Translations under genes and position numbers: made by a program
Shown: positions 52,808 to 61,265 of the stretch, one piece after another
Numbering within the stretch: the first letter of the stretch is position 1
Layout of the letters: each line of letters begins with the position of its first letter
Notes under the pieces: model-generated
Told to the model about the DNA's origin: nothing
Seen by the model: the letters and a program-made list of their open reading frames with translations, nothing else
Databases searched by the model: none
Assembly: GCA_013360405.1 (NCBI GenBank)
Contig: JABWBR010000058.1
Span: forward strand, 1-64,000
DNA: 64,000 nucleotides
DNA from: Saprospiraceae bacterium
GTDB lineage: Bacteria > Bacteroidota > Bacteroidia > Chitinophagales > Saprospiraceae
Reading direction: 5' to 3'

Positions 52808-53593
52808 CTAAAAGTCCTTCACCCTCGCAATCCTGCCTATTCGCCATAGCGGCAACAAAAGCCATAGCGTGAGCACGCCGAAGGCAAAAAGCATACCTGT
52901 GCCATTGCCTAAGAATTGCTGAAAAACGGCGCCGGTATATCCCATCAAAGCAGAAATATCAAGTTGCAGCAAGACCGTAATGCGCGATAAGTCGATAGGG
53001 TTGAACATAGAGGCGCCCAGGGCAAAGCGCTCCAGGGGGTAATCGCTGAAACTGAGCAGCAGCAACAGGAAAATGCCGTCGTAGATCACCGCAAAAAACA
53101 ACCACACGGCCAGCGCCAGTCCAAACCCCCTGATCTTTTGCTGGTCGTTTTTCAGGGCAATCCAGAAAGCTATCCCGGAAAAGATAAACGACAGGAAAAC
53201 GCCGTTGAGCAGCAGGGAAAAGAAATTCCAGATATCGGCCGACTGAAAGATGCCATATAGTGCAAACGGTATGCCGACACCCGCCAGCAAACTCAGCGAG
53301 AGCGACAAGGCCAAGCCGATGTATTGCCCCAGAAAAATAACCCTGCGGGCTATAGGCTGCGCCAACAGCAACTCAGTAAACTCGCGCGAGTTGTAATAAT
53401 ACATCACGCCAAACATCGTGGCGATGAGCGGGCACAAGATGAGAATGACATTCATCAGGCTGACCACCACCTTGGATAAGTCGGTGCTGATGAGAAACAG
53501 CGACAGCGTAAAGGCGAAGAAAAACCCGAAATACAGGTAAATCCAGCGGCTGCGCATCATATCATAAAAGCTGTATTTCAATATTTTCAGCAT
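52808..53593 (-). CDS. nosY: ABC transporter permease NosY
   Basis: 261 residues with about six hydrophobic helices (IYLYFGFFFAFTLSLFLI, VVSLMNVILILCPLIATMFG, YIGLALSLSLSLLAGVGIPF and others) and the YNSREFTELLLAQPI segment typical of NosY-type ABC-2 permeases. Last gene of the nos operon. It overlaps nosF by 7 bp. NosY with NosF and NosD supplies the copper-sulphur centre of nitrous oxide reductase. A heptamer array follows the stop. Confidence 0.88.
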   Translation of the reverse strand: MLKILKYSFYDMMRSRWIYLYFGFFFAFTLSLFLISTDLSKVVVSLMNVILILCPLIATMFGVMYYYNSREFTELLLAQPIARRVIFLGQYIGLALSLSLSLLAGVGIPFALYGIFQSADIWNFFSLLLNGVFLSFIFSGIAFWIALKNDQQKIRGFGLALAVWLFFAVIYDGIFLLLLLSFSDYPLERFALGASMFNPIDLSRITVLLQLDISALMGYTGAVFQQFLGNGTGMLFAFGVLTLWLLLPLWRIGRIARVKDF

Positions 53594-54366
53594 GGCTTCA
53601 GGTTTTTATGCAGCACAGTACCGTTGTGGTGCTGCGTGAGTTTGGGATGGACCGCAGCGGCCTGGTTTTCATTAAGCAACAAATTGGCGATGGCTTCTTC
53701 CAGGTTGGCGCCGGCATACTGCATGCGCAATTGCTCAGGCGTGCCCCTGAAATGAATGCGCCCTTCGAGCAGGAATACCACTTCGTCGGCTATTTCTTCT
53801 ACCAGACTAATAATGTGGGTGGTGATCAAAATGACCTTACCTCGTTTTTTTTCCTGTTGGATAATGTCCTTTAGCCGGATCAGCGCAACGGGGTCGAGGC
53901 CCGCAGTGGGCTCATCCATGATAATCACCGGCGTATCGTAGAGCAGGGCGAGCAGCAGGTTGACCTTTTGTTTGGTGCCGCCCGACAAGTGGCCCAGTTT
54001 TTTATCCAAATAGGTTTCTAATCCAAAAGCCTCGATAAGCGGCGCTTCATCGGCTGCCGTTCCGCGAATATCCTTGATCATGGCGATCAATTCCTTTACG
54101 CGCAGGTTGTCGGGAAACCTCGCAATCTGAGGTAGGTAGCCGATCTGCGAGCGGTAGGTCCACTGGCCTTTCACCGGTTGTCCAAAAGCCTGGATCTCGC
54201 CCTGGTCGGGAATAACCATGCCCAGCAGGCATTTGATAAGGGTGGTTTTACCGGATCCGTTGGGCCCCAATACCGCCGTAATGCCGGGTCGGGTGAAGTC
54301 CACGCTGATGTCTTTTAGGACATCCAGTTTGGAAAAAGATTTTGATAAATGATTTATACTAATCAT
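53587..54366 (-). CDS. nosF: ABC transporter ATP-binding protein NosF
   Basis: 259 residues. Walker A VLGPNGSGKTTLIKCLLG, Q-loop YLPQIARFP, signature LSGGTKQKVNLLLALL, Walker B VIIMDEPTAGLDP and the switch His in ILITTHIISLVEE. Overlaps nosD by 4 bp (ATGA) and nosY by 7 bp, so tightly coupled. Energises NosY for maturation of the NosZ copper site. Confidence 0.92.
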   Translation of the reverse strand: MISINHLSKSFSKLDVLKDISVDFTRPGITAVLGPNGSGKTTLIKCLLGMVIPDQGEIQAFGQPVKGQWTYRSQIGYLPQIARFPDNLRVKELIAMIKDIRGTAADEAPLIEAFGLETYLDKKLGHLSGGTKQKVNLLLALLYDTPVIIMDEPTAGLDPVALIRLKDIIQQEKKRGKVILITTHIISLVEEIADEVVFLLEGRIHFRGTPEQLRMQYAGANLEEAIANLLLNENQAAAVHPKLTQHHNGTVLHKNLKPC

Positions 54367-55592
54367 GATACAGGGTGCATTAGCGGTTCGTTATCCAATA
54401 CATTGGCCGGCGTAAAGGCCGGGCTTATTTTTTCCGACAGGTTGAGCAAATCTACAAAAAAGCTGCGCAGCAACACCACCGACTCCGGGCATCTGTGCAT
54501 CACGTAGGCAAAGAGTTTGACAGGCCGGTAGGGCACGTCGCCCACGCCGTCGCGGTTGAGGTCGTAACCCGTGTATTCGCTCCAGTAGTTGCCGTCGAAA
54601 CTGTTGTCATTGGTATTGCCCTCCACCACCAGGTCGAGTGTATTGCTGAAAAAGTAGTTGCGCTTAAAGTGGTTAGCGATACAGCCGCCCATCATTTTGA
54701 GGGTCACGCCGTTATTGGAAAAGGTATTGTTTTCGTATTTGATACGGGCAGCGCCTTCCATAAAGATGCCGATAGTATTGCGTTCAAAATGGTTGTCGGA
54801 GATGCTGGCATCGTAAATTTCTTTGAGCAGAAGGCCGTAGGCAGCAGTACCCCAATTGTGTTCAAAGCGGTTCGACAGCATATCGATGCGTTTGGAAAAC
54901 ATCACGGCTACACCCGAGCCGTTGCGCCGGAAAGTATTGTGAAAATAGCGGTCGTCATTAGAAAACATAAAGTGCAGGCCGTAGCGCACATTGGCTTCGC
55001 TGTAGTTGTGGCTGATCCAACTGCTGTCGACAAATTCGAAATAGATGCCGTCGCGGTGGCCGTATACGTTGTTGCCGCGCACGGTGATCTGCTTGCAATA
55101 CCAGGCGTGGACGGCATTGCCGGAGGAGGTTTCGGATACGGCTTCTCCTTTAATGTAGTTGTTTTCTACGATGCCCTCTCTGGAATATTCGAGGTAGATG
55201 CCAAAGTAGGTATTGAGCAGGCGGTTGCGGCGAATACGAAAATCGGAGGTGTTTTTAACACGTATGCCTGCTCGCTCCTGCGATTGACTGGCGCCCGTGT
55301 TTTGGATTTGAAAACCTTCGAGAACGACCCCCGGAGCTGTGATGGAAAAAACCTCCGATTGATTGCCTCCTTCCACTACCGGCCAGTCCTGGCCGATAAG
55401 CGTAAGACATTTGTCTATCTTGATGTCAAATTCCTGGTAAATACCTCGTTTTACCAGTATCGTATCGCCTTCTTCCGCCAGCTGGATAGCTGCACCGATA
55501 CCCGTTACCGGGCATTGCTTACATACCATGATGACGTTTGCAAAGCTATACATGGGTAATAAAAAAAGCGGCACAAATAGGAGATTGCGCAT
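54363..55592 (-). CDS. nosD: Nitrous oxide reductase maturation protein NosD
   Basis: 409 residues with a signal peptide (MRNLLFVPLFLLPMYSFA). The body is a right-handed beta-helix of short repeats, with NSDFRIRRNRLLNTYFGIYL, VENNYIKGEA, ITVRGNNVYGHRDGIYFEF and NDDRYFHNTFRRNGSGVAVM-type rungs, matching the NosD/CASH family. Periplasmic partner of NosFY for building the CuZ centre of NosZ. Follows nosL with an 10-bp gap and overlaps nosF by 4 bp. Confidence 0.93.
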   Translation of the reverse strand: MRNLLFVPLFLLPMYSFANVIMVCKQCPVTGIGAAIQLAEEGDTILVKRGIYQEFDIKIDKCLTLIGQDWPVVEGGNQSEVFSITAPGVVLEGFQIQNTGASQSQERAGIRVKNTSDFRIRRNRLLNTYFGIYLEYSREGIVENNYIKGEAVSETSSGNAVHAWYCKQITVRGNNVYGHRDGIYFEFVDSSWISHNYSEANVRYGLHFMFSNDDRYFHNTFRRNGSGVAVMFSKRIDMLSNRFEHNWGTAAYGLLLKEIYDASISDNHFERNTIGIFMEGAARIKYENNTFSNNGVTLKMMGGCIANHFKRNYFFSNTLDLVVEGNTNDNSFDGNYWSEYTGYDLNRDGVGDVPYRPVKLFAYVMHRCPESVVLLRSFFVDLLNLSEKISPAFTPANVLDNEPLMHPVS

Positions 55593-55602
55593 GACAGGTT
55601 TT

Positions 55603-56046
55603 TTATTGAGGTGTATTAGGGCCTAATTTAGTGCGCAATTGCGACCAATCATATATTTCGCCCCCTTTTTCTGATTGGACCATACCGGCTTCCTCCGTAT
55701 TGGCAAAAGCTGAAAGGTAGGCGCCCATTGGGCTTGGTATGGCCTTGCTGATGAGGTAGCTGCCCGTAAGTGCATCGATCATCTCACCAGGCCGATTGTA
55801 ATCGCCGGCTAATAATATCGCCCACTCAGATTCCTGGTGCACATTCACATAATTGACCATACATTCAATGGCGTCAAATTTGTACACCTTGCCCTTTCGG
55901 GTCACTGCTTCGCCTGCGTGTTGCCGGTCTACAATCGTCATTTGGCAGTGATTGCAAAGATCCGTACCGTAGTTGATGGGTTGTGGACTGGGCGTACAAC
56001 CGGCTATCATTGCCACCCCAATCAGGATGAAAATTGCCTTTTTCAT
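55603..56046 (-). CDS. nosL: Copper chaperone NosL, lipoprotein
   Basis: 147 residues. Lipoprotein signal with IGVAMIAGCTPSPQPI. The NosL motif YGTDLCNHCQMTIVDRQHAG (CxxCxM) binds Cu(I); KGKVYKFDAIECMVNYV follows. It delivers copper to the NosD/F/Y system and NosZ. Located between the TM gene and nosD. Confidence 0.9.
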   Translation of the reverse strand: MKKAIFILIGVAMIAGCTPSPQPINYGTDLCNHCQMTIVDRQHAGEAVTRKGKVYKFDAIECMVNYVNVHQESEWAILLAGDYNRPGEMIDALTGSYLISKAIPSPMGAYLSAFANTEEAGMVQSEKGGEIYDWSQLRTKLGPNTPQ

Positions 56047-56085
56047 TAGCTTTTGCTTGAAGGACGTAAAGTATTTAAGCTTAAA

Positions 56086-56667
56086 CTAAGCCTGTGGCGC
56101 CATTCGTCTTCTTAGCCACCACGCCAGGAAACCTGCCAGCATGGACACGGCTACAAAGGCGCCTCCAATATAAGGCCAGGAATCGGCAGTAAAGTTCAGC
56201 AGTATCTTGCGGCCTATCAGCGGGGGTTGGTAAGCCATTCCGGGGATTGAGATAGGCGCGTCGGCGCTGAGGTTGTGGCCATAGTCATATTCCCAGAGGT
56301 AGAAATCGTAAATGCCCACCGTGCAGAGTACCACCAGCAGGATGGTCCACACCAGGAAAAGATTCTTTTTGTTGATGATAGCCACCAATAGTCCCAGCGC
56401 TACCATCGCATAAATGACATAAGGAAAATATTTCAATTCGGGTATTGATTCGGGTTCGATCATTTTCATCCCCACGTAGTGGTTGAGGATGTTGATATTT
56501 TGTAGGGTGCCCTCCGTACTACCGCTCAATTTGTTGATCCAAATGTACATCGTCACACCGTCGGGGTATTGCGGGGCATAAAGCGTAATACTCCACATGG
56601 GAAAGGCGAATAATCCCAGCAAAGATAAGGCGGCGATAAACATCAGGAGGCGGGGAAGCGATTTCAT
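56086..56667 (-). CDS. nos-cluster membrane protein of unknown function
   Basis: 193 residues with four hydrophobic helices (LLMFIAALSLLGLFAFPMWS, VIYAMVALGLLVAIIN, LFLVWTILLVVLCTVGIYDF, YIGGAFVAVSMLAGFLAWWL). The loops contain WSITLYAPQYPDGVTMYIWI and several acidic and Tyr residues. It lies between nosZ and nosL, the position of membrane proteins (such as nosB in clade II clusters), but I cannot tell whether it is homologous to NosB. Probably helps electron transfer or metal maturation of NosZ. Confidence in function is low, in the gene high. Confidence 0.8.
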   Translation of the reverse strand: MKSLPRLLMFIAALSLLGLFAFPMWSITLYAPQYPDGVTMYIWINKLSGSTEGTLQNINILNHYVGMKMIEPESIPELKYFPYVIYAMVALGLLVAIINKKNLFLVWTILLVVLCTVGIYDFYLWEYDYGHNLSADAPISIPGMAYQPPLIGRKILLNFTADSWPYIGGAFVAVSMLAGFLAWWLRRRMAPQA

Positions 56668-56749
56668 ATCGTGATAGTTTAAAAGAGCGCGGGGCCGGGG
56701 CCGACCCCGCGCTGATGGTACTAAGAATTACAATTCCGCAGCATGGTGA

Positions 56750-58729
56750 CTAAGAGGGGTCTTTTACATTCAGGCCCCATTTCAGCGGCGTACTGGAATT
56801 GGCAGCGGAGACTCTTACATAACCCTGCATTTCCTGGTGGAGGGCAGAGCAGAAGTCGGTGCAGTAGAACGGGAACACGCCCTCGCGTTTGGGTTCCCAG
56901 AGCAATGTTTCGGTTTGGCCGGGCATAATGAGCAACTCGGCGTTGGTGGCGCCCTGTACGGCAAATCCGTGCGGCACGTCCCAGTCTTGCTCGAGGTTGG
57001 TCACGTGGAAGTAAACCTTGTCACCCACTTTGATACCTTCGATGTTGTCGGGAGCAAAGTGGCTGCGAATGGTCGTCATATATACGTGTACATCGTTGCC
57101 CTTGCGTTCTACTTTCGTTTCTTTTTCACCCAGCGCCCGGTAAGGGTGCTTGTTTTCTTCTATTTTGTAGAATTTCTTCGAGCGCTCGACAATACGCGAT
57201 GCTGGTATGGCTTGTGCATAGTGCGGTTCGCCGATGGTTGGGAAGTCGAGGATCATTTTCATCTTGTCGCCTGAAATATCGTAAAGCTGGGCAGATTGCG
57301 TCAGTTCGGGGCCGGTAGGCAGGTAGCGGTCCTTGGTGATCTTGTTCAGGGCTATGAGATATTTGCCGTCGGGATTTTTCGAGTCGCCGCCGGGTATGCA
57401 AAGGTGACCTACTGAATAAAACGTAGGCTGGCGGTCAACGACTTCCCAGGTGCCCAGTTTCCACTTCACGACTTCCGAAGAAATGAAGAAGGTGGTATAA
57501 CCGTAACCTTTGCCGTCAAATTCGGTGTGCAAGGGGCCGAGGCCGGGTTTCGATACTACGCCGCCTACTACTTCTTCGTATTTGATGATGGGTACGCCGT
57601 CTACTTCGCCGTCAAAAGCTTTCTTTTCAATAGCCGCTTGCATTTTGGAAAAAGAGTGTACCGTGAGGTCGGCGGCCAGTTTGCCACTGCCAACGATATA
57701 CTCGCCGGTGGGATCTACGTCGACACCGTGGGGCGATTTGGGCGTGGGCAGGAAGTAAACAAGACCCGGGCATTCCGACGGGATGAGCACTTTTACGGTT
57801 TTCTTCATGGTAGAGGTAGCCATATGCGTGCTTTCGTCATATACGTTGTGGGCGTAGTTGGCAGGTATGTCGTGGCCTTTGCCGGCTTTGATATACTCTT
57901 CGGCTTTTTTCCAGTTTACGGCAGCGATATAGTCTTTGTCGTTTTTCGATGCGTTAACTTCCATCAACGTGCTCGACTGTTCCGTATTGTAAGAAGTAAA
58001 GAAGGTCCATCCGTGCGAATTGCCTTTGCCGGAGTGGGCAAGGTCGTAGTCGAATGCGGGCAGTAATACCTGGAAGGCTACGTCCATGCGTCCCGTATTT
58101 TTATCTACGCTGATAAAGGAAAGGGTGCCTTTAAAGTTTTCGGCATAGGTGTTGATAGCCACGTCTTTTTGCGGGTAGGGTACGCTGAAGCGAGTACCTG
58201 CAACTACGTATTCGGTGTTTTCGGTAGTAAACGGCGAGCTGTGGTTGCCGCCGCTATTCGGGATCTCGATAATTTCAGCCGTCTCAAAAGTGCTTAGGTC
58301 AACTCTGGCAATACGAGGTGTGTTGTTGCCGTTGATGAAAATCCAGCGGCCGTCGGTCTGTCCGTCGGTTTGAGACAACTCGGGGTGGTGGGCGTCATCC
58401 CAGGGCACAAAGCCGAATGATGTATTGAGCATCGGCTTGGTTTCTTCGTTGTAGCCATAGCCTTTTTCAGGGTCTACACTGAAGATAGGTATCACGCGCA
58501 ACAAGCGACCCGAAGGTAGACCGTATACGCCGATTTGGCCGCTGAAGCCGCCCGATGCAAACATGTAAAATTCGTCGTACTGGCCAGGCGCTACGTATAC
58601 CTGTGAGGCTGCATCACCGCTTAATGCGCCTCCTGTACCAGTGGGTTTACCACACCCTGAAAGAAAAATACTTAGGGCTAGTAGTAGGGCGAATCCGCCA
58701 ATTGTTTTTAATAAAAAGGAGCTTTTCAT
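56750..58729 (-). CDS. nosZ: Nitrous oxide reductase NosZ, Sec-dependent clade II
   Basis: 659 residues. N-terminus is a lipoprotein-like Sec signal (LLALSIFLSGCGKPTG) rather than a twin-arginine signal, typical of clade II NosZ. The N-terminal propeller carries the CuZ histidines, with WDDAHHPELSQTDGQTDGRW and NSGGNHSSPFTTE. The C-terminal CuA domain has VTNLEQDWDVPHGFAVQG, then PFYCTDFCSALHQEMQGYV (CxxxC, His, Met). It reduces N2O to N2 in the periplasm. First gene of nosZ-TM-nosL-nosD-nosF-nosY. Upstream is a hairpin, a -7 box and an AAGATG dyad shared with the divergent regulator. Confidence 0.96.
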   Translation of the reverse strand: MKSSFLLKTIGGFALLLALSIFLSGCGKPTGTGGALSGDAASQVYVAPGQYDEFYMFASGGFSGQIGVYGLPSGRLLRVIPIFSVDPEKGYGYNEETKPMLNTSFGFVPWDDAHHPELSQTDGQTDGRWIFINGNNTPRIARVDLSTFETAEIIEIPNSGGNHSSPFTTENTEYVVAGTRFSVPYPQKDVAINTYAENFKGTLSFISVDKNTGRMDVAFQVLLPAFDYDLAHSGKGNSHGWTFFTSYNTEQSSTLMEVNASKNDKDYIAAVNWKKAEEYIKAGKGHDIPANYAHNVYDESTHMATSTMKKTVKVLIPSECPGLVYFLPTPKSPHGVDVDPTGEYIVGSGKLAADLTVHSFSKMQAAIEKKAFDGEVDGVPIIKYEEVVGGVVSKPGLGPLHTEFDGKGYGYTTFFISSEVVKWKLGTWEVVDRQPTFYSVGHLCIPGGDSKNPDGKYLIALNKITKDRYLPTGPELTQSAQLYDISGDKMKMILDFPTIGEPHYAQAIPASRIVERSKKFYKIEENKHPYRALGEKETKVERKGNDVHVYMTTIRSHFAPDNIEGIKVGDKVYFHVTNLEQDWDVPHGFAVQGATNAELLIMPGQTETLLWEPKREGVFPFYCTDFCSALHQEMQGYVRVSAANSSTPLKWGLNVKDPS

Positions 58730-58775
58730 GGCAAAAGATTAGGTTATAAAAAGTAATACTGTTTCTTTCCTCATC

Positions 58776-58805
58776 TTCAACCCTCGGCTTCAGCCGAGGG
58801 TTGAA
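58776..58805. repeat. Perfect 14-bp stem hairpin in nosZ leader
   Basis: TTCAACCCTCGGCT and AGCCGAGGGTTGAA with a two-base loop. It lies 47 bp before the nosZ ATG. Similar GC stems are common mobile repeats; it could also affect nosZ mRNA. Confidence 0.8.
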
Positions 58806-58810
58806 ATATA
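58803..58810 (-). promoter_or_regulatory. nosZ: -7-like box for nosZ (TATATTTC)
   Basis: On the minus strand TATATTTC, one base off TAnnTTTG, 10 bp downstream of the dyad and upstream of the leader hairpin. Confidence 0.35.
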
Positions 58811-58819
58811 TAAGATAAA

Positions 58820-58835
58820 AAGATGTTTATATCTT
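58820..58835. promoter_or_regulatory. Dyad AAGATG-type operator before nosZ
   Basis: AAGATGTTTATATCTT: arms AAGAT/ATCTT with a 6-bp spacer. Differs by one base from the dyad at 58975-58990 before the rrf2 gene. Confidence 0.65.
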
Positions 58836-58974
58836 TTATGATGCAAAGAAAGCTGTTAAGCGTTGCAAAACATTTGATATTTGTCGCCGGGGGTATTGAT
58901 TTTTGTCATTCTTTTCCCTGCAATTTGGGTAAAAGATTTGAGCGAAAAAAAAAATGCATCTAAAAAAAGAAAAA

Positions 58975-58990
58975 AAGATGTTTTTATCTT
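58975..58990. promoter_or_regulatory. Dyad AAGATG-type operator before rrf2
   Basis: AAGATGTTTTTATCTT: same 5-6-5 dyad, ending on the first base of the -7 box at 58990-58997. Placement predicts repression of the regulator's own gene. Confidence 0.7.
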
Positions 58991-58997
58991 AAATTTG
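58990..58997 (+). promoter_or_regulatory. -7 box (TAAATTTG) for the Rrf2 gene
   Basis: Exact TAnnTTTG, 17 bp before the ATG at 59015, overlapping the dyad by one base. Confidence 0.6.
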
Positions 58998-59014
58998 TCG
59001 CGACAATACAACTT

Positions 59015-59440
59015 ATGTTTTCAAAGTCCTGCAAATACGCTATAAGGGCGGTCGTCCATCTGGCCATACACTCCAGCGAAAGCCACAAGATTGGCGTCAA
59101 GGAGGTTGCTGAAGCATTGGACGTGCCCGGGCCTTTTTTGGCAAAAGTACTTCAGCAGTTGTCCAAAAACGGTCTTATCTCTTCTACAAAAGGTCCCTCC
59201 GGGGGATTTTATTTGAGCGAAAGAGATAAAAGCGCTTCTATGCGAAAAGTGGTAGAAAGTATTGACGGGCCCGATATTTTCACTTCATGCCTGTTGGGAC
59301 TGCCTGTGTGTTCTTCCGCCAATCCCTGCCCGTTACACGATAAGGCCGTCATCTACCGGGAAGGGCTGATGTATTTGCTCACACGCCAGACCATTAAGGA
59401 TCTGTCGGTACGCATAATAAACGATGAATTAATTTTGTAA
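59015..59440 (+). CDS. Rrf2 family iron-sulphur regulator (NsrR-like)
   Basis: 141 residues. Winged helix with SCKYAIRAVVHLAIHSSESH, IGVKEVAEALDVPGPFLAKV and GLISSTKGPSGGFYLSERDK (the Rrf2 wing). Three cysteines in TSCLLGLPVCSSANPCPLH (C-x6-C-x5-C) probably hold a [2Fe-2S] or [4Fe-4S] cluster, as in NsrR or IscR. It lies divergent from nosZ, and both promoters carry the same AAGAT-N6-ATCTT dyad. Inferred role: nitric-oxide sensor repressing the nos cluster and itself. IscR-like or CymR-like function is the alternative. Confidence 0.85.
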   Translation: MFSKSCKYAIRAVVHLAIHSSESHKIGVKEVAEALDVPGPFLAKVLQQLSKNGLISSTKGPSGGFYLSERDKSASMRKVVESIDGPDIFTSCLLGLPVCSSANPCPLHDKAVIYREGLMYLLTRQTIKDLSVRIINDELIL

Positions 59441-59465
59441 CTATTTCTAATTTAAAACATAAACA

Positions 59466-59948
59466 ATGAAACGTTTGCAAATTGTAGTATTGTCCGCACT
59501 GGTAGGCGGCGTATTTGCCTGCGGTGGGGGCGAACCATCACAAGAAAGCTCAACTTCGGGCGATGCGCCCAAGAGTATGGTATCAGAGGAACCGGCAGCA
59601 ACGAATGACGGCACCGGAGTCGGCGAAATCAAAAATGTGGAGTTGGCCAACCCATTGGACCAGGCGATGGTCAAGGAGGGCGAGGGTATTTACGATATGA
59701 AATGCTCGGCTTGCCACAAAATCACCGACGAACGAGTTGTAGGCCCCGGTTGGGCATCTATTACCAAGCGTCGTAAGCCGGAGTGGATCATGAACATGAT
59801 CACCAACGTAGATGTAATGCTTGCTGAAGATCCTGAGGCACAGAAACTGCTCGAAGAATGTCTTACTCGCATGCCCAACCAAAACGTGTCGGTAACGGAG
59901 GCGCGCAGCATATTGGAATTTATGCGCTCAAACGACGGAGAAAAATAA
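59466..59948 (+). CDS. Mono-haem cytochrome c lipoprotein
   Basis: 160 residues. Lipoprotein signal with LVGGVFACGGGEPS; a Ser/Glu-rich linker to about residue 60; then a class I cytochrome domain with haem motif MKCSACHKIT, GPGWASITKRRKPEWI, and axial Met in CLTRMPNQNVS. Membrane-anchored and periplasmic. Follows the Rrf2 gene by 25 bp; likely an electron donor to NosZ, though this is inferred from position. Confidence 0.9.
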   Translation: MKRLQIVVLSALVGGVFACGGGEPSQESSTSGDAPKSMVSEEPAATNDGTGVGEIKNVELANPLDQAMVKEGEGIYDMKCSACHKITDERVVGPGWASITKRRKPEWIMNMITNVDVMLAEDPEAQKLLEECLTRMPNQNVSVTEARSILEFMRSNDGEK

Positions 59949-59949
59949 C

Positions 59950-60954
59950 ATGAACCCTCGATGGTTTAAGACGGCACTGATAAACCTGCTTCTGGCAGCC
60001 TCTATGGGCACGCTGCTGCGCTTTGCTTTTGTAGAGGAGGTGGCGTGGATGAAGTACAAAAACATCCTCCACGCCCATTCGCACGTGGCTATGCTGGGGT
60101 GGGTTTATCTGGCCTTGTACAATTTGCTGCTTCACGCTTTCCTGCCGCCGGCAACGCTTGAACGGCCGCTCTATCGCCGTCTGTTCTGGCTGACGCAGTT
60201 GAGCGTGGCAGGTATGTTCGTCAGTTTTCCCATTCAAGGTTATGCCGGTTTTTCTATCGCTTTTTCTACGCTCCACGTGCTGGTGTCGTATGTTTTTGTC
60301 TGGCAATTCTGGCGCGATCTGAACCGTGGGGATGAGAAGGCGGCTTTTTCGGCATTACTAGCCAAAACGGCACTGGCTTTTATGGTGGTATCCACGATCA
60401 GCCTTTGGCTATTGGGGCCTATCATCATGACCGACCTGAAGCGGACGGCGCTGTATTATATGTGCGTGCAGTTTTTTCTGCATTTTCAGTTCAACGGCTG
60501 GTTTTTGCTGGGGGTGCTGGCCTTGTTTTTCAAGCGCTTTGAAGGGCATGGCATTCACTTCAACCGCAATTCTCAACGCCTGTTTTATGGGTTGGTCATG
60601 GTGTCTACGCTATCGACATACGCCCTTGCCGTGGCCTGGTCCAACCCCAAACCTATCGTGTTTTGGGTCAACAGCATCGGCGTGTTGGTGCAACTGGCGG
60701 CTATCATAGTGCTGGTAGCGTTGTACCGGCCACATGCCCGGCAGATATCGGCGCTCCTGGCGCCATGGGAAAAGGGCTTATTTGCCATGGCGGCCGTGGG
60801 ACTGCTGCTCAAAGTAGCGGTGCAAACCGCAGTAGCAATTCCCCAAATTGCCACCATTGCCTATACGATCAGGAATTACGTAATCGGCTTCATCCACCTG
60901 GTATTGCTGGGCGTGATTTCCTCTTTTATTCTGGGGCTATCGAAAAAGGCGTGA
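59950..60954 (+). CDS. Polytopic membrane protein with conserved His motif, nos locus
   Basis: 334 residues with about eight hydrophobic helices. The first has KNILHAHSHVAMLGWVYLAL, resembling a haem- or copper-binding helix of haem-copper oxidase subunit I-like proteins; further His lie in LLLHAFLP and FFLHFQFNGWFLLG. Starts 1 bp after the cytochrome c stop, so the two are coupled and probably form a membrane electron-transfer unit with NosZ. It lacks the full set of six His ligands I would expect of a genuine oxidase, so no enzymatic call is made. Confidence 0.7.
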   Translation: MNPRWFKTALINLLLAASMGTLLRFAFVEEVAWMKYKNILHAHSHVAMLGWVYLALYNLLLHAFLPPATLERPLYRRLFWLTQLSVAGMFVSFPIQGYAGFSIAFSTLHVLVSYVFVWQFWRDLNRGDEKAAFSALLAKTALAFMVVSTISLWLLGPIIMTDLKRTALYYMCVQFFLHFQFNGWFLLGVLALFFKRFEGHGIHFNRNSQRLFYGLVMVSTLSTYALAVAWSNPKPIVFWVNSIGVLVQLAAIIVLVALYRPHARQISALLAPWEKGLFAMAAVGLLLKVAVQTAVAIPQIATIAYTIRNYVIGFIHLVLLGVISSFILGLSKKA

Positions 60955-61160
60955 TACCTGTTCGCAGGAGTTTAGCCCGCGCGGGTATTGTTTTTTTTGT
61001 AGCCGGATTTTTGCTGAGTGAGCTACTGCTCTTTTTGCAGGGCACCCTTTTGTGGGCGCAAATCGGCTTTATGCCCAGGTATTACGAGTTATTATTTGGC
61101 GCAAGTCTGCTCATTCCAATCGGAATCATATTGTTGTTGTTGCCGCGCACGGAAAGGTGA
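60951..61160 (+). CDS. Small two-helix membrane protein, nos locus
   Basis: 69 residues from a GTG at 60951 overlapping the previous stop (GTGA). Two hydrophobic helices, AGIVFFVAGFLLSELLLFLQ and LLFGASLLIPIGIILLLLP, joined by GFMPRYYE. Coupling to the 334-aa gene suggests a small accessory subunit. A longer 5' reading exists in this frame but would overlap the upstream gene out of frame, so the GTG start is preferred. Confidence 0.55.
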   Translation: MIPVRRSLARAGIVFFVAGFLLSELLLFLQGTLLWAQIGFMPRYYELLFGASLLIPIGIILLLLPRTER

Positions 61161-61212
61161 GGGAGAAAGGGTAAGCGCAGGGTTAGCGTTAACCGCTAAC
61201 CATACGCTTTTA

Positions 61213-61265
61213 TTAGTTATCGGTTATATTTGCAACCGATAACTGATAACTGACAACCGAGAACC
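61213..61265. repeat. AACCGAT heptamer inverted array with -7 box in the loop
   Basis: Left arm TAGTTATCGGTTAT (61213-61226), right arm AACCGAT AACTGAT AACTGAC AACCGAG AACC (61234-61265). The loop holds TATATTTG (61225-61232), an exact TAnnTTTG. The right arm runs into the GTG start of the VIT1-like gene. Confidence 0.8.

Noticed and set aside
54495-55559. 354-codon open frame on the plus strand
   Set aside because: Antisense to nosD; no recognisable domain.
59950-60954. Nitric oxide reductase or haem-copper oxidase subunit I
   Set aside because: Only one oxidase-like His motif is visible and the helix and ligand pattern is incomplete.
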